From NCBI RefSeq assembly GCF_000209165.1, contig NC_009047.1, positions 124,001 to 188,000 on the forward strand: a stretch of 64,000 nt of DNA, in the 5' to 3' direction. The translations under genes were made by a program, and so were the position numbers. Source of the stretch: Scheffersomyces stipitis CBS 6054. Taxonomy: Eukaryota; Ascomycota; Pichiomycetes; Serinales; Debaryomycetaceae. Shown here piece by piece: positions 19,220 through 31,700 of this stretch. Numbering within the stretch: position 1 is the stretch's first letter; each line of letters opens with the position of its first letter. The notes beneath the pieces are model-generated. The model ran no database searches and had not been told where the DNA came from. It saw only the letters and a list, made by a program, of their open reading frames with translations.

Positions 19220-20503
19220 ATGTTAAGACAGAATAGAGCGGGATTGTTGCTTGTGCGGAAGCTCCACTGCTCTGTGGTTGTGATGAAGCCATTTGACATC
19301 TCGCAATTGGCTAGAGACAACTCATCTGAAAAGAGAAATCAAGGATTCAATATCGAGAGTCTTATCAAGAACCGAATGGACTTGGAAACAGATAAAGTAG
19401 TATCTGAAAATGCCACCGCCGCACCAAATAGATTTGCTACTATGTTTGATAAGGAAAAGAGACAAGCACAAAAGAAAACAGGACCCAGACGGAATTCTGA
19501 ATCTACTCATCACCACAATGCTGGACCTTATCCCAAGAAACCATACGGAAAAACAAACTCTGGAAGCAAAACTCGCCCAGAGATAAAAACTAGACCCCAC
19601 AAGAGAGTAGTACGTTTTGAATTCAAGACTGGTTCAGACCAAGCCCAGGCTGCGTTAAAATCCATCATAGCCAAAGTTCATGCCTTGAGCACAAACTACA
19701 AGATTAAATTCATAGATCCAGTTTCGGGAGAAGTGAAACTCCTGAATTTGGTGGATATCGCAAATAGCACTGATCTCAGAGAGGCTGGTTTACAACTTTT
19801 ACCTTGTAAAGAAGGTGACTTACCTTCGATCAAGAAAGTTAGCACCAGAGAGATGTTAAAGTTGTACTCAGATGAGCTTGCTGCTGAAAAGGAAAAAGCA
19901 CTTTTGCAACTGGGGAGTGTAGCTGCTCAAAGAGCATTGAACCAAAGATTGAAGTCTGAACGTAAAAAGTCAGCTGCCAAGTTGTTGAATATATTCTGGA
20001 ACATTAGTTTGGGAGATTTGAAAAACCAAAAGAAAACTGAACTAGCCAACAGGTTGTGTAAGGGTGAAACTTTTACAATCTACTTAAAGAGAAAGGGCAG
20101 AGAAGTCGCAACGCCCGAAGGAGAAGGCGACGAAGAAAGCGAAACGTTGAATATGTATGATATCAGACGTTCCCTTGCGCACGACGAAGATGCCTTGAAC
20201 ATTGAAACACAAAGACGCGAGTTGATTTCTCAACAACTTTTTTGTATTCTTGATGAAATGCCTTGTACCTATGAAGTAGAAGGACAAAAGGAGAACAAGC
20301 TCAAGGTCACTGTCTCTCCTAGACAAGACGCTGTAAAGCAATCAATTTCTCCATCTTCTGAAGAATGTACTCTATCAGCTAAGGATTTGAAGAAGCAAAG
20401 ACAATTGCAAAAACAAAAGGAGAGAGAAGAACTATTGAAATTAAAGAAACAAGAAAAGGAGGATAATTTGGACTCGTTGTACCTGTTCAAGATTGAAGAT
20501 TAA
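19220..20503 (+). CDS. AIM23: Mitochondrial translation initiation factor 3-like protein
   Basis: 427 residues from the ATG at 19220, the first in frame; the open frame upstream has only non-ATG codons. The N-terminus MLRQNRAGLLLVRKLHCS is a typical basic, hydroxylated mitochondrial presequence. Core blocks VRFEFKTGSDQAQAALKSII and AAKLLNIFWNISLGDLKNQK, followed by KKTELANRLCKGETFTIYL, resemble yeast Aim23, the IF3 of mitochondria. The C-terminus is a long basic/acidic helix (KDLKKQRQLQKQKEREELLK). The role, stabilising the small mitoribosomal subunit for start-codon selection, is from the family. The gene is convergent with the HFL1-type gene (249 bp between stops). Confidence 0.75.
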   Translation: MLRQNRAGLLLVRKLHCSVVVMKPFDISQLARDNSSEKRNQGFNIESLIKNRMDLETDKVVSENATAAPNRFATMFDKEKRQAQKKTGPRRNSESTHHHNAGPYPKKPYGKTNSGSKTRPEIKTRPHKRVVRFEFKTGSDQAQAALKSIIAKVHALSTNYKIKFIDPVSGEVKLLNLVDIANSTDLREAGLQLLPCKEGDLPSIKKVSTREMLKLYSDELAAEKEKALLQLGSVAAQRALNQRLKSERKKSAAKLLNIFWNISLGDLKNQKKTELANRLCKGETFTIYLKRKGREVATPEGEGDEESETLNMYDIRRSLAHDEDALNIETQRRELISQQLFCILDEMPCTYEVEGQKENKLKVTVSPRQDAVKQSISPSSEECTLSAKDLKKQRQLQKQKEREELLKLKKQEKEDNLDSLYLFKIED

Positions 20504-20752
20504 GATCCGACTTCCATAATATGACCTAATGAGCTCTTATTTAATTCTTGTAAATAGCACTATATAATACATTACGTTGGTTTTCAAAGAATTGAATATA
20601 ATTCTTAATGTGTAAAACTTCAAAATACGATCCATATCCTTGCTATTTTCGTAGGGGACTATGTAGCAATAGACACATAAACTATCTGGACGTTCCATTT
20701 GATGAAAGCTATTATCTAGAAACAACCTATCTACCATCCCAGATGGATTCTC

Positions 20753-22417
20753 TTAAACAATACTACCATACCGGTAGCTTTCATTTGTATTCACCTTATT
20801 TAGGATCTGATCTTCTGAATCCCTCAGCAGTTGTCTGTAGCTACGTTCCTGTCTCAATCTTCTGACCTTATAACCATACGCATGTCCTCCTATCATTTCG
20901 TCTACTATTGGGTAATTGAGAAGCCTTTTAATTTCTGGCTGATCCAACTTATAGTTAGGCACTTCGGAACACGCATTTTGATAGTAAAGTTCATCTTCGT
21001 CCAAGAGCTCTTTGCTGTAATTAATAGACGATAAAAAGTTGTCACTTCTGAGAATTTCTGAAATAAATTGCAATTGCTCCGAACCGGACACTACAGGTGA
21101 CTCAGGTGGAGATCCATTTTTGGGCGAGCCAGGATAGATTGCTCTCATTGATGTTCCAGTAGAATTTAACGATGCAGAGTATTCATTGCTGCTTCTGATG
21201 CTATTAGTTGTGTTGAGCTGTGGCGGGCTATTGGGAAGAGCAGCTATCTCTGAAGTGCTTCTTATATGTGTATTGTTCTGCTGAAGCGTGCTGACTTGGT
21301 TGGACAACCAGTGCTTTTGTTTTCCGTCGCTATGGTAGCGTAATCCTTGATTAATTCTACTCATACGCCCTCTGGAGCTAGGATGGGCTATCAAGGCTTC
21401 CACAGAGTCAAACTGCTTGTAATCCTTGTAATAGTCTCCATAGTAAGTAAGCTTGAAATCATGTATCAAGTCCTTGATACCAACCATATCCTTAAAGGCA
21501 TACTTGAACTTCAATCTACCATACGGTATCTGTGATATTGTGAAGGGGTGATAACTGAAAGCAAACCAATGGCCCAAAGCAAAGCCAATGAGCTCTACAC
21601 AGAGAAGTCCATTCTGGATGCAGACACCTATACTGCCTTTTTCTTCAGACTCGTCACTTCCAGGCAACACCTGGAACACATTCAAAATCGCCAAAATGAC
21701 CCCTTGCCAGTACGAGGCAAAAATAATCAACTTGACACACAAGAATTTGCCTACAGGGTTGAACGGCTTCAAATCGTTCCACAAGATCTTCCAGAAGATG
21801 GCCAAGCAGTATAATGACATGGTGACACTGCCGTTGTAGATAATGGTTAACCAGAGATATATCGACTTGGGACCCATCGAGTTGACATCGTACAAGCCCA
21901 AACCTTGCGATAATAATGTAGAAAAACAGATTATAGGCTTAGCCCATACATACTGAAGAATGCCTCTTTTGATTCCGAGAAAGGTATACGGATCAGAAAT
22001 ATCGAGTGGGGGAAGAATATACAGTAATATGCCCGGGTGCTTTACCGGTTCACGTCCACTAGTCATAATTATGATATTACGCTCACCTCCAAGCATATCA
22101 GTAAGCAACGAGAAGAATGTGTAGATGACAAAAGCTTCGTAGACCTCTCGCACAGGTTCCAAGATGAATTTGTTGAAGGGCGACTCCTGGTTGATCAACA
22201 TTGAGTAGCACGATAATGCAAACAAAGGCACGATGATTTGGATTCTGAGCATTAAACGTTGTTGAAACGGTTTTCTGTAATTTCGTAAATGAAGAAAGAT
22301 ACAGCTTATGATTATTAATGTAGCCAAAACACATGAATAGAAACAGATGTTATTTACCCACTTCGGAAGACGCGCCGAGCTATCTGATATCGCCGCTATA
22401 GCTATTGATGTCATCAT
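20753..22417 (-). CDS. HFL1: TMEM184/DUF300-family vacuolar membrane protein (Hfl1-like)
   Basis: 554 residues. About seven membrane segments occupy residues 18-300, starting NNICFYSCVLATLIIISCIF. Family motifs are the YSMLINQESPFNKFILEPVRE block, AFVIYTFFSLL, the PGILLYILPPLDISDPYTFL loop in pieces, and the KPIICFSTLLSQGLGLYD helix. The C-terminal half is cytosolic, Ser/Asn-rich, then acidic (LDEDELYYQNACSEV) with the short conserved-looking stretch VVDEMIGGHAYGYKVRRLRQ in parts. This matches S. cerevisiae YKR051W and S. pombe Hfl1, vacuolar proteins that recruit Atg8 for vacuole membrane functions; the role is taken from the family. Two adjacent ATGs begin the frame at 22417. Confidence 0.78.
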   Translation of the reverse strand: MMTSIAIAAISDSSARLPKWVNNICFYSCVLATLIIISCIFLHLRNYRKPFQQRLMLRIQIIVPLFALSCYSMLINQESPFNKFILEPVREVYEAFVIYTFFSLLTDMLGGERNIIIMTSGREPVKHPGILLYILPPLDISDPYTFLGIKRGILQYVWAKPIICFSTLLSQGLGLYDVNSMGPKSIYLWLTIIYNGSVTMSLYCLAIFWKILWNDLKPFNPVGKFLCVKLIIFASYWQGVILAILNVFQVLPGSDESEEKGSIGVCIQNGLLCVELIGFALGHWFAFSYHPFTISQIPYGRLKFKYAFKDMVGIKDLIHDFKLTYYGDYYKDYKQFDSVEALIAHPSSRGRMSRINQGLRYHSDGKQKHWLSNQVSTLQQNNTHIRSTSEIAALPNSPPQLNTTNSIRSSNEYSASLNSTGTSMRAIYPGSPKNGSPPESPVVSGSEQLQFISEILRSDNFLSSINYSKELLDEDELYYQNACSEVPNYKLDQPEIKRLLNYPIVDEMIGGHAYGYKVRRLRQERSYRQLLRDSEDQILNKVNTNESYRYGSIV

Positions 22418-22998
22418 GGTGGTGATTTTGAAAAATGTGAACTCTTGTTACAGAAAATGCAAGATGAAATGAAATATATGATGACTTAAGTATGAGTATG
22501 AGTGTATGAATATGAACTATACGAATTATATGAATTGCGTGTTGTGCAAATCGAGATTGAGTGATTGAATTGCAGTATAAGATGATATAAGAAGTAACGA
22601 CAGACACACGTCAAGCAATCCATCCTCTACACTCTGCAAGGTGAGATTGTACTGGTTCTGATTATAACTGAAAGAAATATGAGCCTTTCCGTCTGTTAGT
22701 TTGCAGATTAACCAAACTAAGGCCGCGCTACCACCCTGCGATATCAACCGGTCTTCACCAAAAGCTACGGGGAAGCAATTATAGCAGTCGACAGTACATT
22801 CTCTGTGACTTGATAATGGCAACACTGGCGTATAACGAGAAATTACAATATGTTCTACCTTTTGTTATGTTCCACGCAAATGCGGATTCAATAATATATA
22901 TGAACCACTATGTCACTATGTACATAGATAATGTATGAGTAATGTAAGACTTTTAGTATTCGTTATTATGAGGAATGAGAGGCATTATTATCATCAAT
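22418..22998. other. Intergenic region, HFL1-type upstream
   Basis: 581 bp between two minus-strand genes. A 99-codon frame at 22526-22825 lacks any ATG and has no protein-like features; it is not called. Confidence 0.5.
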
Positions 22999-24960
22999 TT
23001 ATGCCATTCCGGCGTTCTTCAACTTCTTAACTCGTTCCTTCTCTTGGTTCAACTTCTGCAAGTCTTCTTCGGTAACCAAGTGATGGGTGTGGTTTGAGAC
23101 TGGCACAAAGATTTCGTTGCCATTGTCGTCGTCTACAAACATGTGGCATTGTTCGATTGAGTTAATGAAGTCATCCTGGAGCACATCAGCCATTAATATT
23201 CTATTGGCAGGATCAAGGATCAACATTCTACGAACCAACTCTCGCGAAGCTTCTGGCAACAATCTCATCAAACGTTCTGGACCCTGGGAGTGATGTCCGT
23301 TTCTTGTACTCTTGACACTGCTGCTAACGGTCATTTCAGAAACGCTGTTCTGCATTACTGTTACTGGATCTTCCGAAGCGTTACTTGGAGCACCTACAAA
23401 AGACCGGTAAGAAGGATCGGAGATCCTTGGGATCTTCCAGGGGAATCTTTTCAAGATCATACAACAAAAGATCACAGCCACTGACCAGACATCTGCAGCA
23501 CGAGGATCGTACCCTTCCAGAGGAGAAGCAAGCACCTCAGGAGACAAATATGGATCAGAGCCGACGATTCCCTTAGCCTTGACCAAGGTGTACTGCTCGT
23601 CGACAAGATCATCATGGGAGGCGTTGGGATCGGTGATTTCCTTACGAAATTGTACGGCCGAGCCGAAATCGATTAACTTCAAGATACCAAACTCGCTGAC
23701 TACGCAGTTGTCAAGTTTCAAGTCACGATGAGCCAATCCGTTTTCGTGCAAGAAAGCTACACCACTGACAATCTGTCTGAAGTAGCAACACACTTCCTCT
23801 GTGCTCATAAGTCCACTCATCACCAAGTTGAAGAAGTCGTACGGACAGTATTCCATGACAATGTAGTATTCTGGTTCTATAGTTGACTTTGGTGACTTTC
23901 TTTTGGAGAAACGACCACTACTGATGCTGGTGCTGCTGCTATTGGCTGAAGATTTCAGTGAGTAGTCCTTGATAAGCTCAATGGTGCAGATCAAATTTTC
24001 GTGTTTGAGATAGTCACCAATCTTGAATTCGTTCTTTACCTTGACTTTGTAGTCAGTTTCCAGCTCCTGGGGCATTCTCGACCGGAATTTCTTCACTGCA
24101 AAGATCTGCGTAGGGTCATCTTTGGCGGTAACCAAATTGACAGAGCCACTAGCTCCTGTGCCGAGGAGCTTCCCTATAGGACCATACTTCTTGAACAAGT
24201 CTGAAGTAGTCAGGTCTGGAAGAGGTGGTGGCACAGTATTGGCTGTTGGGCTAGAAGTTGCTGAGCTCTTTCCTTTGGTCAGAGTTGTAGATGCACGCGA
24301 GTCTGTATGCTTGAGTTTCTTGAGAAACCGTCTAAGCGAAAGATGGTGTTTTTTGTCTTTGGCTTCAGTTACGCTGCTATGCGCGCTCACATGATGGGTT
24401 TGGTGGTGGTTTTGGCTATGGCTACTGGAAATGTTGTTTGAGTGACTACTAGAGATATTGTTTGAGCTGAGATTTTTTGACCGTTCAGACACTGTTGGCT
24501 CTATGGGTTTGTTCTTGTCTGAGGACGAGTCGCGGACTACTGTAGGCTGTGTTGCTGTGGACGCACGCGAACTCAAATGCGGGCTCCGCTGGGAATGGTT
24601 CGATGAGGCTAAATCCATGGACGTGGAAGCCGAGTGCAATTCAAACTCGGCATTGGCGTTGTGGAACTCGTGGTCGCCTGTAGTGTCTGTTGAAGCTGTA
24701 TCGTTGGACTGGTAGCTCGTGTTTGGGTTGTTACTGGTATTGCTGATAATGTCCAGGTGGTGGTTTCCGTGATTTTCAGCATTGTCGAATTTTTCACTTT
24801 GTCCACTTCTGGATGAACGGTTGGATATGGAGCCAGACGAGTTGCGGCTGCGTAGAAACAGCCGATGCGACGGTGCCGAGGCAGAAGGAGCGCCATTGGC
24901 AGCGCCGTCTTTTCGTGAGAGCGACGTCGACGACGACGAAAACATATTCTTCAATGCCAT
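22999..24960 (-). CDS. SAT4: Ser/Thr protein kinase of the Sat4(Hal4)/Hal5 family
   Basis: 653 residues. The first ~250 are disordered and Ser/His/Asn rich. The kinase domain spans about 257-610: Gly loop GTGASGS (267-273), Lys in FAVKKF (~290), HRDLKLDN (~411-418), DFGSAV (~431-436) and GSDPYLSPEV. The stretch KLIDFGSAV followed by KGIVGSDPYLSPEV, and ILKRFPWKIPR, are hallmarks of the yeast Npr1/Hal5 branch. The C-terminus SNHTHHLVTEEDLQKLNQEK favours Sat4/Hal4 over Hal5, but the distinction is tentative. In S. cerevisiae Hal4/Hal5 stabilise Trk potassium transporters and salt tolerance. A Ser/Lys-rich insert of about 30 residues sits between helix C and strand 5. Confidence 0.8.
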   Translation of the reverse strand: MALKNMFSSSSTSLSRKDGAANGAPSASAPSHRLFLRSRNSSGSISNRSSRSGQSEKFDNAENHGNHHLDIISNTSNNPNTSYQSNDTASTDTTGDHEFHNANAEFELHSASTSMDLASSNHSQRSPHLSSRASTATQPTVVRDSSSDKNKPIEPTVSERSKNLSSNNISSSHSNNISSSHSQNHHQTHHVSAHSSVTEAKDKKHHLSLRRFLKKLKHTDSRASTTLTKGKSSATSSPTANTVPPPLPDLTTSDLFKKYGPIGKLLGTGASGSVNLVTAKDDPTQIFAVKKFRSRMPQELETDYKVKVKNEFKIGDYLKHENLICTIELIKDYSLKSSANSSSTSISSGRFSKRKSPKSTIEPEYYIVMEYCPYDFFNLVMSGLMSTEEVCCYFRQIVSGVAFLHENGLAHRDLKLDNCVVSEFGILKLIDFGSAVQFRKEITDPNASHDDLVDEQYTLVKAKGIVGSDPYLSPEVLASPLEGYDPRAADVWSVAVIFCCMILKRFPWKIPRISDPSYRSFVGAPSNASEDPVTVMQNSVSEMTVSSSVKSTRNGHHSQGPERLMRLLPEASRELVRRMLILDPANRILMADVLQDDFINSIEQCHMFVDDDNGNEIFVPVSNHTHHLVTEEDLQKLNQEKERVKKLKNAGMA

Positions 24961-26601
24961 CCCGGCTATGGATATATAGATGCTGAAACGTGAAGAAAAG
25001 TGGTGGATAAATTACCTTGCAAAATCCTGGTCTGTAGATTTAGTGACAGGCTATTTTTTTAGTGCACCAGACTGGAGAAGCGCAGTCGGAAATAACAATA
25101 TTTGTAAGCCCAAGCCGAGATAGTGTGTATAGCCGATTCTACGGAGGGGGTGTCGAAACAGCTGGAGATGAGCAATTGTTATGAAGTCTAGAGTAGGGTT
25201 GGTGCTAGCTGTGTTGGAGAAAAGGAGAGCTTGGAGTCGGTGTCGAAAAGCGAGTTATTCGTGTCAATTGAGAGTCTCTGGTATTGCTGAAAGCGGCAAT
25301 CTTCACGTGTGGAATTTTTCACAGTCAAAGACTATAAAGTCAGTAGACGTGCGTATTGTGTGGAAGATGACTAGTGATGGCATACAAAGAAATTGCCAGG
25401 AAGAGAAGACAAACGAAGAGACAAGCGAAGAAGAGAGGAGGAGTAAGAAGAAAGAGTAAGAAGAAGGAGTTACAACAAAAGAGTAACAGCGCAAGGCACG
25501 AAGAAACGAAGAATAGCGGAAGAGTGGAGGAGTGTAACCGACCTAAATAGTCTCAGTAAAAGTTTCAGTAATCGTAGCACCCGCAGAGTCTCACTAAGTT
25601 TCAGTTAGTTTCCGCAAGTTTCAGACGAAGTCTTGGGACTACACTTTTTGCACTTCGCCGCTAAACGAAAACCGTGAAAAGCCAGGCTCAGGAGGCCCAC
25701 AAGAATGTGGATATTTCTCACTACTCTACTGGTACGCCGTGGAAGACAATTGATCCACAGAATACTTGAGCAGGTACATTGCGGACGGTTACTCTACCCA
25801 ACTACAGACGGGGTTAACACTGAACACAATAGCGGCCCCAATCCCGCAATAATCCACTCAAATTGGCTGGGGTAATCGAAATGGTCCTAACTCCTTCGAC
25901 GCATTTAGACACATTCTCGCTAAACCATTGACATGACTCAACTGGGTAAAAAGTTAGCTAATCCACCTGGTGGAGAGATGGAGGGATACAATTAACGGTT
26001 AAATCTACTACGAGATTCTGCACAGTGGGAAAGGAATCAATTTCATATGATTTTAATAGAGTATCTTCCTTTTCTCCCTTAACAATGCTGTGGATTTGTG
26101 CCTTACAATTTGTAGATGGACAAACTCTCCGTAACAATGCGGCGTTGTCGGTTTTTCTCCGTGTCTCAGATTGTGAATTGATGTCGTCATCATCCCCTGA
26201 ATCTGTAGAGAATGTGAAATATTTCACTAGCCTCTCTTTTATGCAATGCTACTCCTTGATTGTGTGGATCTCGGTCGGCTTCTGCTCCTGCCGACTCCGA
26301 CATCCCGGCTAAATCTACACTTTCCACATCTCTTTGGCTAGATCCATTAACGGCTACTTCGATCTAGACGATCTTATCTCTACCATAGCCCCTTTCACAC
26401 CGGGAAAGGTTTCGGCCTTGAATGCTACCTTGGGCACTAAACTAAAGTAATCTTATTTAAGTACTCTTATTCGAACCTCTTTTACTACCTACAGATTTAC
26501 TACTCCAGAATCTGCTTTACTCTACAATTCTTCTTATCACAATTTATTTTGTTTGTAGAAACTAAAATCTCTTATAGGAATTCTATTGTTTTATTACATT
26601 C
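24961..26601. other. Intergenic region between kinase and MAM3
   Basis: 1.64 kb containing the kinase promoter (minus strand) and the MAM3 3' flank. It has purine-rich AAGA/GAAG tracts around 25400-25470 and one CTCGCTA motif at 25916-25922. No gene is supported. Confidence 0.5.
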
Positions 26602-28743
26602 TCAAGATGAACCTCCTCCATTGGAAGACGTGTTGCCTCGAATTTTGTCCCACATACTCAAACGTCTGTGGTGACTACTTTCCGAAACAGACGAATTTCT
26701 CGAGCCTTTATCATGACCATTCTTCAACAAACCTTGCGCTTCTTCATCTTCGCCATCTACAGCTATAACACTGCTGTTGATCGTGTCATCCTTACCATTG
26801 TAAGGATTCATGGTGAACAGATCGCTACGAGGCTTCTTCTTCTTTTTGCTCTTCTTCTTTTTCGACGATGACGACGCACTTATCTGGTCGATCTCGCCGT
26901 TTTCGATGTCGTTGATATCGAGAACTTCGTCTTCATCGCTGACATTTTCAATGATGGTCTTGTGCACACCTTGGACATTGATCACAGATTCAATGATCCC
27001 TCCTGTTCTGTATATTCGCGATTCTTGCGATTCAGTGACAGGAATGGCCATCGGTACTACTTCGTGTTCATGTGCACGGATATCGTCGGCTCTCTCAGCA
27101 GTAATATCTTCTCTAGCTTCTTCATCAACAGAAGCTCTTCTAACAGCTTCTTCAATAGCCCCTACTTCAGTAGAAAAAACAGCGCCATAAGCACCGGGTG
27201 CACCGACTCTGTTGGGCAAAGGAATGGCAGCAATGGTCTCAGCGTTTGGTCTTTTGATCGTTACGAAAGACTTGTTAGTTTCCAATGGGTTTGCAGCAGG
27301 ATTCTTGGGTTTCCAGTTCTTTGTGTCTACCAAATTATTTCCATTCGTTGTACTGAGCCTGGTAGCCAAATCTGGCACCTGGACTTGCAGTGGCTGTGGT
27401 GTCAGCGCTTGACCTGGCAGCTGAGCAGAAACATCAAGGGAGTTCCTCTTGGAAGTAGAAGCAGATCTTTGGTATAAGTTATGTAAGTAAGAAGTCAAGT
27501 TTCTCTTAGACAAAGGACCCGGGTTCTTACGCTTGATATTCTTGTTGATGTCAATGTATACATCCGATTCGTCAACAATCTCTTCACCAATCAACTCTTC
27601 AATCACATCTTCCAAAGTCAACACACCAATGGCTCCTACAGGTTCACCAGGATGTTCACTGACCACGATCATATGAGATTTACCTTCTTGGAAGTAGTTC
27701 AAGATGTTCAAACAAGAGGTGTCTAGGGCCGTTTCAGGCAAAGTGGCCAATGGGAACGAAGCTACAGGCAAGGCATCTTCTGGGTCGTAACTGATCAAGA
27801 CACGCACCAAAAGCATACCAATGAAATTCAATGGCTCGTTAGGCAAATGAATGGGTATTCTGGAGAAACCGGCATTGAAGATTTCTTCTACGGTTTTCTC
27901 GTCCAACAAAGTATCAGCACTCATGGTGTAGACTCTATCCATAGGAGTCATGATTGCACTTACCGATTTCTCCTTCAAGTCAAGAACAGCACTGATGATG
28001 GTGACTTCGTCTTGGTTCAATCTTTCTACACCCATCGTCTTGTGCAAAGTCACCAAGGTCTTCAACCCGGACTTCTTGTAAACTGTTCCGTGGTCTTCAC
28101 CAAGGATGTGGTCCAACAACAAGGCAATTGGATAGGCAATAGGGTACATTATATACATCAAGACGAGGACAAATGGAGCGAAAAGAGCACCGACTTGCAA
28201 ACCATATCTGACACAGATGGACTGGGGGATAATTTCCCCGAAAATGACAATGGAAGCGGTGGAAGTGACGACAGCAGGCCATCCTCCTCCCAAGCAACGG
28301 TCTAATACAATAGGCAATGTTTCGTTGGTGATGACATTTGACAACAACAATGTGACTAAAACCCAGTGCTTACCTCTACCAATAAGAGAAAGCACTTTAC
28401 GAGCATGTCTACGTTCATGAGGTTCACCACTGGTGGCGATGACCTTCAAGTATACTTCGTCCTGGCCCATCAAACCTAAGGTTAAGCCGGCAAAGACACC
28501 TCCAGCGAGAACAAGAAAGACAGAAGTGAACAAATTGGCATAAAACTCCTCGGCTGTCATGGAGGACGTTGTAGCGTCAACGTCGGGATGAGAAACAGCA
28601 GCATGGACCCGTTTGTTGAACACTGGAAGGGCATGGGTCACCTTGACCAACTGGGACAAGATGAAAACTAATTTGGCAATGGCGTTTCCGCTAGTTAATG
28701 GAACGGCATGGTTACTTCGGGACGATAGCTTACTTTTAGACAT
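26602..28743 (-). CDS. MAM3: CNNM/CorC-type vacuolar membrane protein Mam3
   Basis: 713 residues. N-terminal hydrophobic segment, then a DUF21 (CNNM transmembrane) domain at about 60-240 with [10 protein letters not shown] and [16 protein letters not shown], followed by a tandem CBS pair at about 250-400 ([32 protein letters not shown]). The tail is low complexity, ending in Lys-rich [10 protein letters not shown] and a Ser/Gly C-terminus. It matches S. cerevisiae Mam3, implicated in vacuolar metal (Mn, Mg) handling and mitochondrial morphology. The family binds nucleotides at the CBS pair and moves or senses divalent cations. The ATG at 28743 is the first in frame. Confidence 0.9.
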   Translation of the reverse strand: MSKSKLSSRSNHAVPLTSGNAIAKLVFILSQLVKVTHALPVFNKRVHAAVSHPDVDATTSSMTAEEFYANLFTSVFLVLAGGVFAGLTLGLMGQDEVYLKVIATSGEPHERRHARKVLSLIGRGKHWVLVTLLLSNVITNETLPIVLDRCLGGGWPAVVTSTASIVIFGEIIPQSICVRYGLQVGALFAPFVLVLMYIMYPIAYPIALLLDHILGEDHGTVYKKSGLKTLVTLHKTMGVERLNQDEVTIISAVLDLKEKSVSAIMTPMDRVYTMSADTLLDEKTVEEIFNAGFSRIPIHLPNEPLNFIGMLLVRVLISYDPEDALPVASFPLATLPETALDTSCLNILNYFQEGKSHMIVVSEHPGEPVGAIGVLTLEDVIEELIGEEIVDESDVYIDINKNIKRKNPGPLSKRNLTSYLHNLYQRSASTSKRNSLDVSAQLPGQALTPQPLQVQVPDLATRLSTTNGNNLVDTKNWKPKNPAANPLETNKSFVTIKRPNAETIAAIPLPNRVGAPGAYGAVFSTEVGAIEEAVRRASVDEEAREDITAERADDIRAHEHEVVPMAIPVTESQESRIYRTGGIIESVINVQGVHKTIIENVSDEDEVLDINDIENGEIDQISASSSSKKKKSKKKKKPRSDLFTMNPYNGKDDTINSSVIAVDGEDEEAQGLLKNGHDKGSRNSSVSESSHHRRLSMWDKIRGNTSSNGGGSS

Positions 28744-31700
28744 ATAGCTGTGGTGTTAGTACGGAAAAAGAATACAAAGAAACTGAAGAATGAAAAACAA
28801 AGAAATTGCAATGGCAAATGGCAGAAAGTACGGAAAATTAGCTGGTATTCCAGAATGTATGGTACGCTGAAGTATGGAGACTGTGCGAATGGAATTGAAA
28901 ATTGAATGCCTAGAATTGAAATTTGAATGGATTCTGAGATGGGCAAGCTAGGGATTCAAAAGAAAAAGCGAGGGCTGCGATGGAAATAGCTACTAGTGAC
29001 CGTGTTGAGGATGTGAAGATGAGAGAGACGGGTTTCTGACACTGTCTTCTTGTGTTTGTATTTTTGTCGTTGTTTCTTCAATTTTTCGAGTTTCTTCAGC
29101 TTTCAGAACGTGGAGCTCCAGGCTGACGGTGCGATGAGATACTTACTAATGGGCAAAAAGTTAAAGAATCTTGAGGGCGGCGAAAATAGCACGAGTTTTA
29201 AGTAAAGATAGTGTTGTGTAAAGAGACTTTGGCAACAAGGAGGAAAAGGAAGTTGGATAACAGAATATTATGGCTTGGGGCTTCTTCGCTTCTTCTCTTC
29301 GTTCTCCTACCGTTTATGACCTGCCAGGGATTTTGTATGCCCTCTGGCAGTCGTGCCTGCCTAAATGCGGTATTTGACAGAGAGGCGCTAGGGAGCCCAC
29401 GAAAAAACGGTACTGCCAGAGACACTGTTAGCCTGAAGTTGGAATTGGTGCGGATGAAGAGACAGACTCCTTGAGTCCGGGCATTTGTCCTCAATTGTCT
29501 ACTATATAGTACCGGTACCAGTCCATACTCTTGTGGACAATTCTGCCGGTAGATTTCTAAATTCTACTAGAGCCGCTAAAATCTCTCTAAACTACTGTAC
29601 TATGCTTACTCGGTAGTGAGACGACAATTTCTCCTACATTGTATATGTCGTCATTTTGCGTTGCTAATCCTCGCTAAGAAACTGGACACATAGGGGCTGG
29701 AACGGTGCGGCTCAGCTCCCTGATGGAGCCCAGCCCGATAAGACGGAAGCATATGATAGCAGTTAATGAACCCACTAAGGGCTTCAGCAGAAATTCAGCA
29801 ATTGCACATTCCTGGTTTTGCAAGTGATTTTTTGCTCATCATGTCGTGAAGGAGTGGAAGGAGCTGTTTCTCGTGAACCGGCCATAAGTCGTGAGCGAAA
29901 GACCAGACAGTAACTGAACTCCACTTTGGCTGCGGGGATTTCGTAAACAGTCGGCATCTTGAAATCTGCCTCAGAGTGCTCACCCGAGTGTTATCCTTCT
30001 GTGGCCAATAATACTAGATCCTCTTCGCCATATACGATGCTTTGATGTGGAGTCGCTGCTGAAATTGTCTGCCAGACCATTCTCAAACATTTCGCGTCTT
30101 TGCGTAACTCACTAAATCGCTCGTGTTTCTGCTGACGTCGACCCAGTCGGCTCAAAACACCAATCTCCGTCGTCTGATTTTTGATTCGGCCGGCCGAGAC
30201 TTTCGAAACGCCTCAGTATCTGAACTCCATGTTACATATTTCCAGTGTTTGTTCGTCTAGCTTCTTGAGTTGAACATCCAGTTCCCTGTATTTTTTACTA
30301 TTTTATTTTTTTATCGTGGTCGCGTTTAGCTTTTTCGCAGCCATTACCTTAACCATAAAAATGGCAATATTCAGAAATGTATCTGTCCTTGAATTCTTAA
30401 CCCTAGCAATCTTTCTCCATTGCCTCATGACAACCATTCCTGAAACCAATAATTAGTTGATCGACCATCAGAAGAAACCTGCACTTGACCATTGTAGATT
30501 GCAACCATCGGAGTCTGAAAGCTCAGAACACTGCTGTGGAGTGAAGGGCGTGGGACTAGATGTTGATGAAAGCTTCTGTGAAGAATGATACCAATATCAA
30601 GCCTTCCCTTGTAATTACTAATAGCAAAATAGCAAGCGATCTGGACCTTCTATTCCCGCTAGCTTGTGTATAGGAATTTACTCGATATTCAGAGAACTTG
30701 TGTTCTTTCAGCAGCTTTCAATTCAATATTTGTATTATATAATGAAAGATTATCTTTGGGTATATTCATATAATATGTCACTCTACAAGCAGAAAAGAAC
30801 AATTATATGAGGTGTTGAATGAAGTCTTCCCATTATACAATTATAGAAAAGATAAATAGAATTGTGCAAAGCAGTTGAATTCAAAATTGTCAATAGCGGT
30901 CCTTCCAAATTGCTCAGTTTATTCGCCAGGGATGCCCAAAATACAAGTTGAAGTCTCCAAATGCATTTCTCTGCTGTTAACCATTACGTTGGTCAATTGT
31001 CTACTCACGAATAGAGAATAATCGAAAACAATAATCTTATTTTCATCCGAGAAATACTCCAACTTCGTGTATAACTTGCCAAGGTAAGGTGAGAGCCATT
31101 TGAAGAAAGTGTTGAGTAGACCTAATTGGCATTGCTGAAAAATAAACAGAATGCCAGGAAGTAGTGAAAGCTCGCGTATCTTCAGGGTTCATATTCATTT
31201 AGTACTGGCTCTCTTTCAGAGAAAATATTCCTAGTGATGACGTATCTCAACATAAATATATTCCATCGCTTGCAAAGTAGAAAACTCCGCATACTAGAAG
31301 CAAGACTTAAAAAGAAGAAGCCACAGAACTCCGCAGTGGTCCTTATGTATTGGTTTGTCATATTTCCTTTTTAAGGGATTACTATATCAGCTCGAGGCTG
31401 CACACTGTGGGAAGCATATTCAACTACAACTCAACAAAAACCCCAAATGTTTTACATAGCAACTTTAGCCGTGACAGTAGTGGTTAGTGTCGTATAGTAG
31501 GAACATCTCTGTTTTCAATATTCCTTATCGAGACGGTGTCATGAATGGAAGATCTGAACACTTCGTTAATGAAGTCTCCAAATCGATTCCATCACAGATC
31601 CCTTCGGTCCTTGTAATACAATTAGATCACGGTCCAACCAATTTCAAGTATTGTAGATTCTTTGAAAACAAATTTCACAACTATACACATGATTTATTTA

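Noticed and set aside
22526..22825. 99-codon minus-strand frame before HFL1
   Set aside because: Contains no ATG and starts at a TTG; composition not protein-like.
5226..28743. VAC7, HFL1 and MAM3 considered as a vacuolar gene cluster
   Set aside because: They are separated by unrelated genes and spread over 23 kb on both strands; coincidence is more likely.
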